Source: CBIHLX01 sp966210935 (GTDB taxonomy: Bacteria; Patescibacteriota; Saccharimonadia; Saccharimonadales; Saccharimonadaceae). From it: a stretch of 27,605 bases of DNA. The stretch covers positions 1-27,605 of the forward strand of contig CBIHLX010000006.1 of the NCBI GenBank assembly GCA_966210935.1, written 5' to 3'. Below, in pieces: positions 27,346 through 27,605 of this stretch (the stretch's first letter is position 1; each line of letters starts with the position of its first letter). Made by a program: the position numbers and the translations under genes. The notes under the pieces were generated by a model. That model was not told the DNA's origin. It searched no databases and worked only from the letters and a program-made list of their open reading frames with translations.

Positions 27346-27605
27346 CCCCTCCTCTATCTTCAGATTACCCACCATCACGCAGTACGGCTGCGAATCTAGT
27401 TTCAAAGCTTGATTCACTAGGATGGATCCAACAGCGCGTCCAAGACGAAAGGCGGTGCAGGGGAATGTCCCCTACTTTCCCACCCGGGCCCAGCATCAGC
27501 CTAGTTTGAGCGTCGAAACGATAATAGAACATAATTAGAACATTGCCTATAAGCGCGATAGACTAGACAGATGACTGTGACTGTTGGACATACATAAGCT
27601 TTTGA
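27346..27605. other. Structured region without a supported gene at the right edge
   Basis: Hairpins: AGATT/AATCT enclosing CGCAG-tacgg-CTGCG (27362-27397), CTAGT/ACTAG (27396-27420) and AGGGGA-atg-TCCCCT (about 27459-27473). A leftward promoter-like pair TAGGCA-N17-TATTAT (27549-27521) could transcribe them. A direct repeat TAGAACAT-aat-TAGAACAT (27525-27543, 11-bp period) overlaps that promoter. A 38-codon ORF (27422-27538, rightward) has no proper ribosome-binding site. No known RNA family was recognised. Confidence 0.3.

Noticed and set aside
27422..27538. Rightward 38-codon ORF near the right edge
   Set aside because: The only purine run (AGG) touches the ATG directly. The ORF crosses two hairpins and the leftward promoter, and there is no recognisable sequence.
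1..27605. CRISPR arrays, insertion sequences, phage genes, tRNA or rRNA genes
   Set aside because: No spaced direct-repeat series, transposase, integrase or phage structural motif, cloverleaf or rRNA core was seen on either strand.

Overview
The window looks like a chromosomal piece of a Candidate Phyla Radiation bacterium, most likely a Saccharibacteria (TM7) relative. This rests on the gene mix, not on a marker phylogeny. The evidence is several near-identical type IV prepilin N-termini, a stand-alone TraG/VirB4-like ATPase, a sigma region 4 protein fused to HARE-HTH-like domains, compact mixed-strand layout, many small proteins without recognisable families, and short or absent mRNA leaders. 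TGA, TAG and TAA all act as stops, so UGA is not recoded as in Gracilibacteria. No tRNA, rRNA, CRISPR array or insertion sequence was seen.

Layout. 1-4322: the end of a membrane glycosyltransferase, then leftward genes for an unknown protein, a Rossmann NAD(P)-binding protein and an MFS transporter. A rightward Pcm-like methyltransferase follows, tail-to-tail with a membrane-anchored Pro/Ser/Ala-rich protein. 4499-9558: a rightward unit of histidine kinase, receiver-only response regulator and two type IV pilin-like proteins with large C-terminal domains. 9572-13520: housekeeping genes (RluB/RsuA-type pseudouridine synthase, der, pth) with start codons only 7-11 nt after a -10 box, which predicts leaderless mRNAs. 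Small accessory genes lie between them. 13532-16200: a metal-homeostasis locus. A Fur/Zur-type repressor is divergent from a three-gene operon of nicotianamine synthase-like enzyme, COG0523 GTPase and an unknown protein, with a perfect 8-8-8 dyad between the two units.

16197-19130: a small unknown gene, then a leftward candidate structured ncRNA of about 250 nt with its own promoter and intrinsic terminator. Next come dprA and two small unknown genes that share nearly the same 5' and 3' untranslated elements. 19139-27345: topA, a small gene behind a perfect 12-bp dyad, the sigma4-HARE-HTH protein, the TraG/VirB4-like ATPase, a third pilin paralogue and a possible 41-aa ORF. The last 260 bases hold hairpins and promoter-like signals but no supported gene.

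How the parts fit. The pilins, two-component system, ATPase and DprA suit a surface-attached, DNA-importing, episymbiotic lifestyle (inference). The strongest candidate for an undescribed system is the nicotianamine synthase / COG0523 / Zur locus, which would link synthesis of a nicotianamine-like metallophore to zinc-type regulation. The strongest non-coding candidates are the ncRNA beside dprA and the twin-UTR gene pair.
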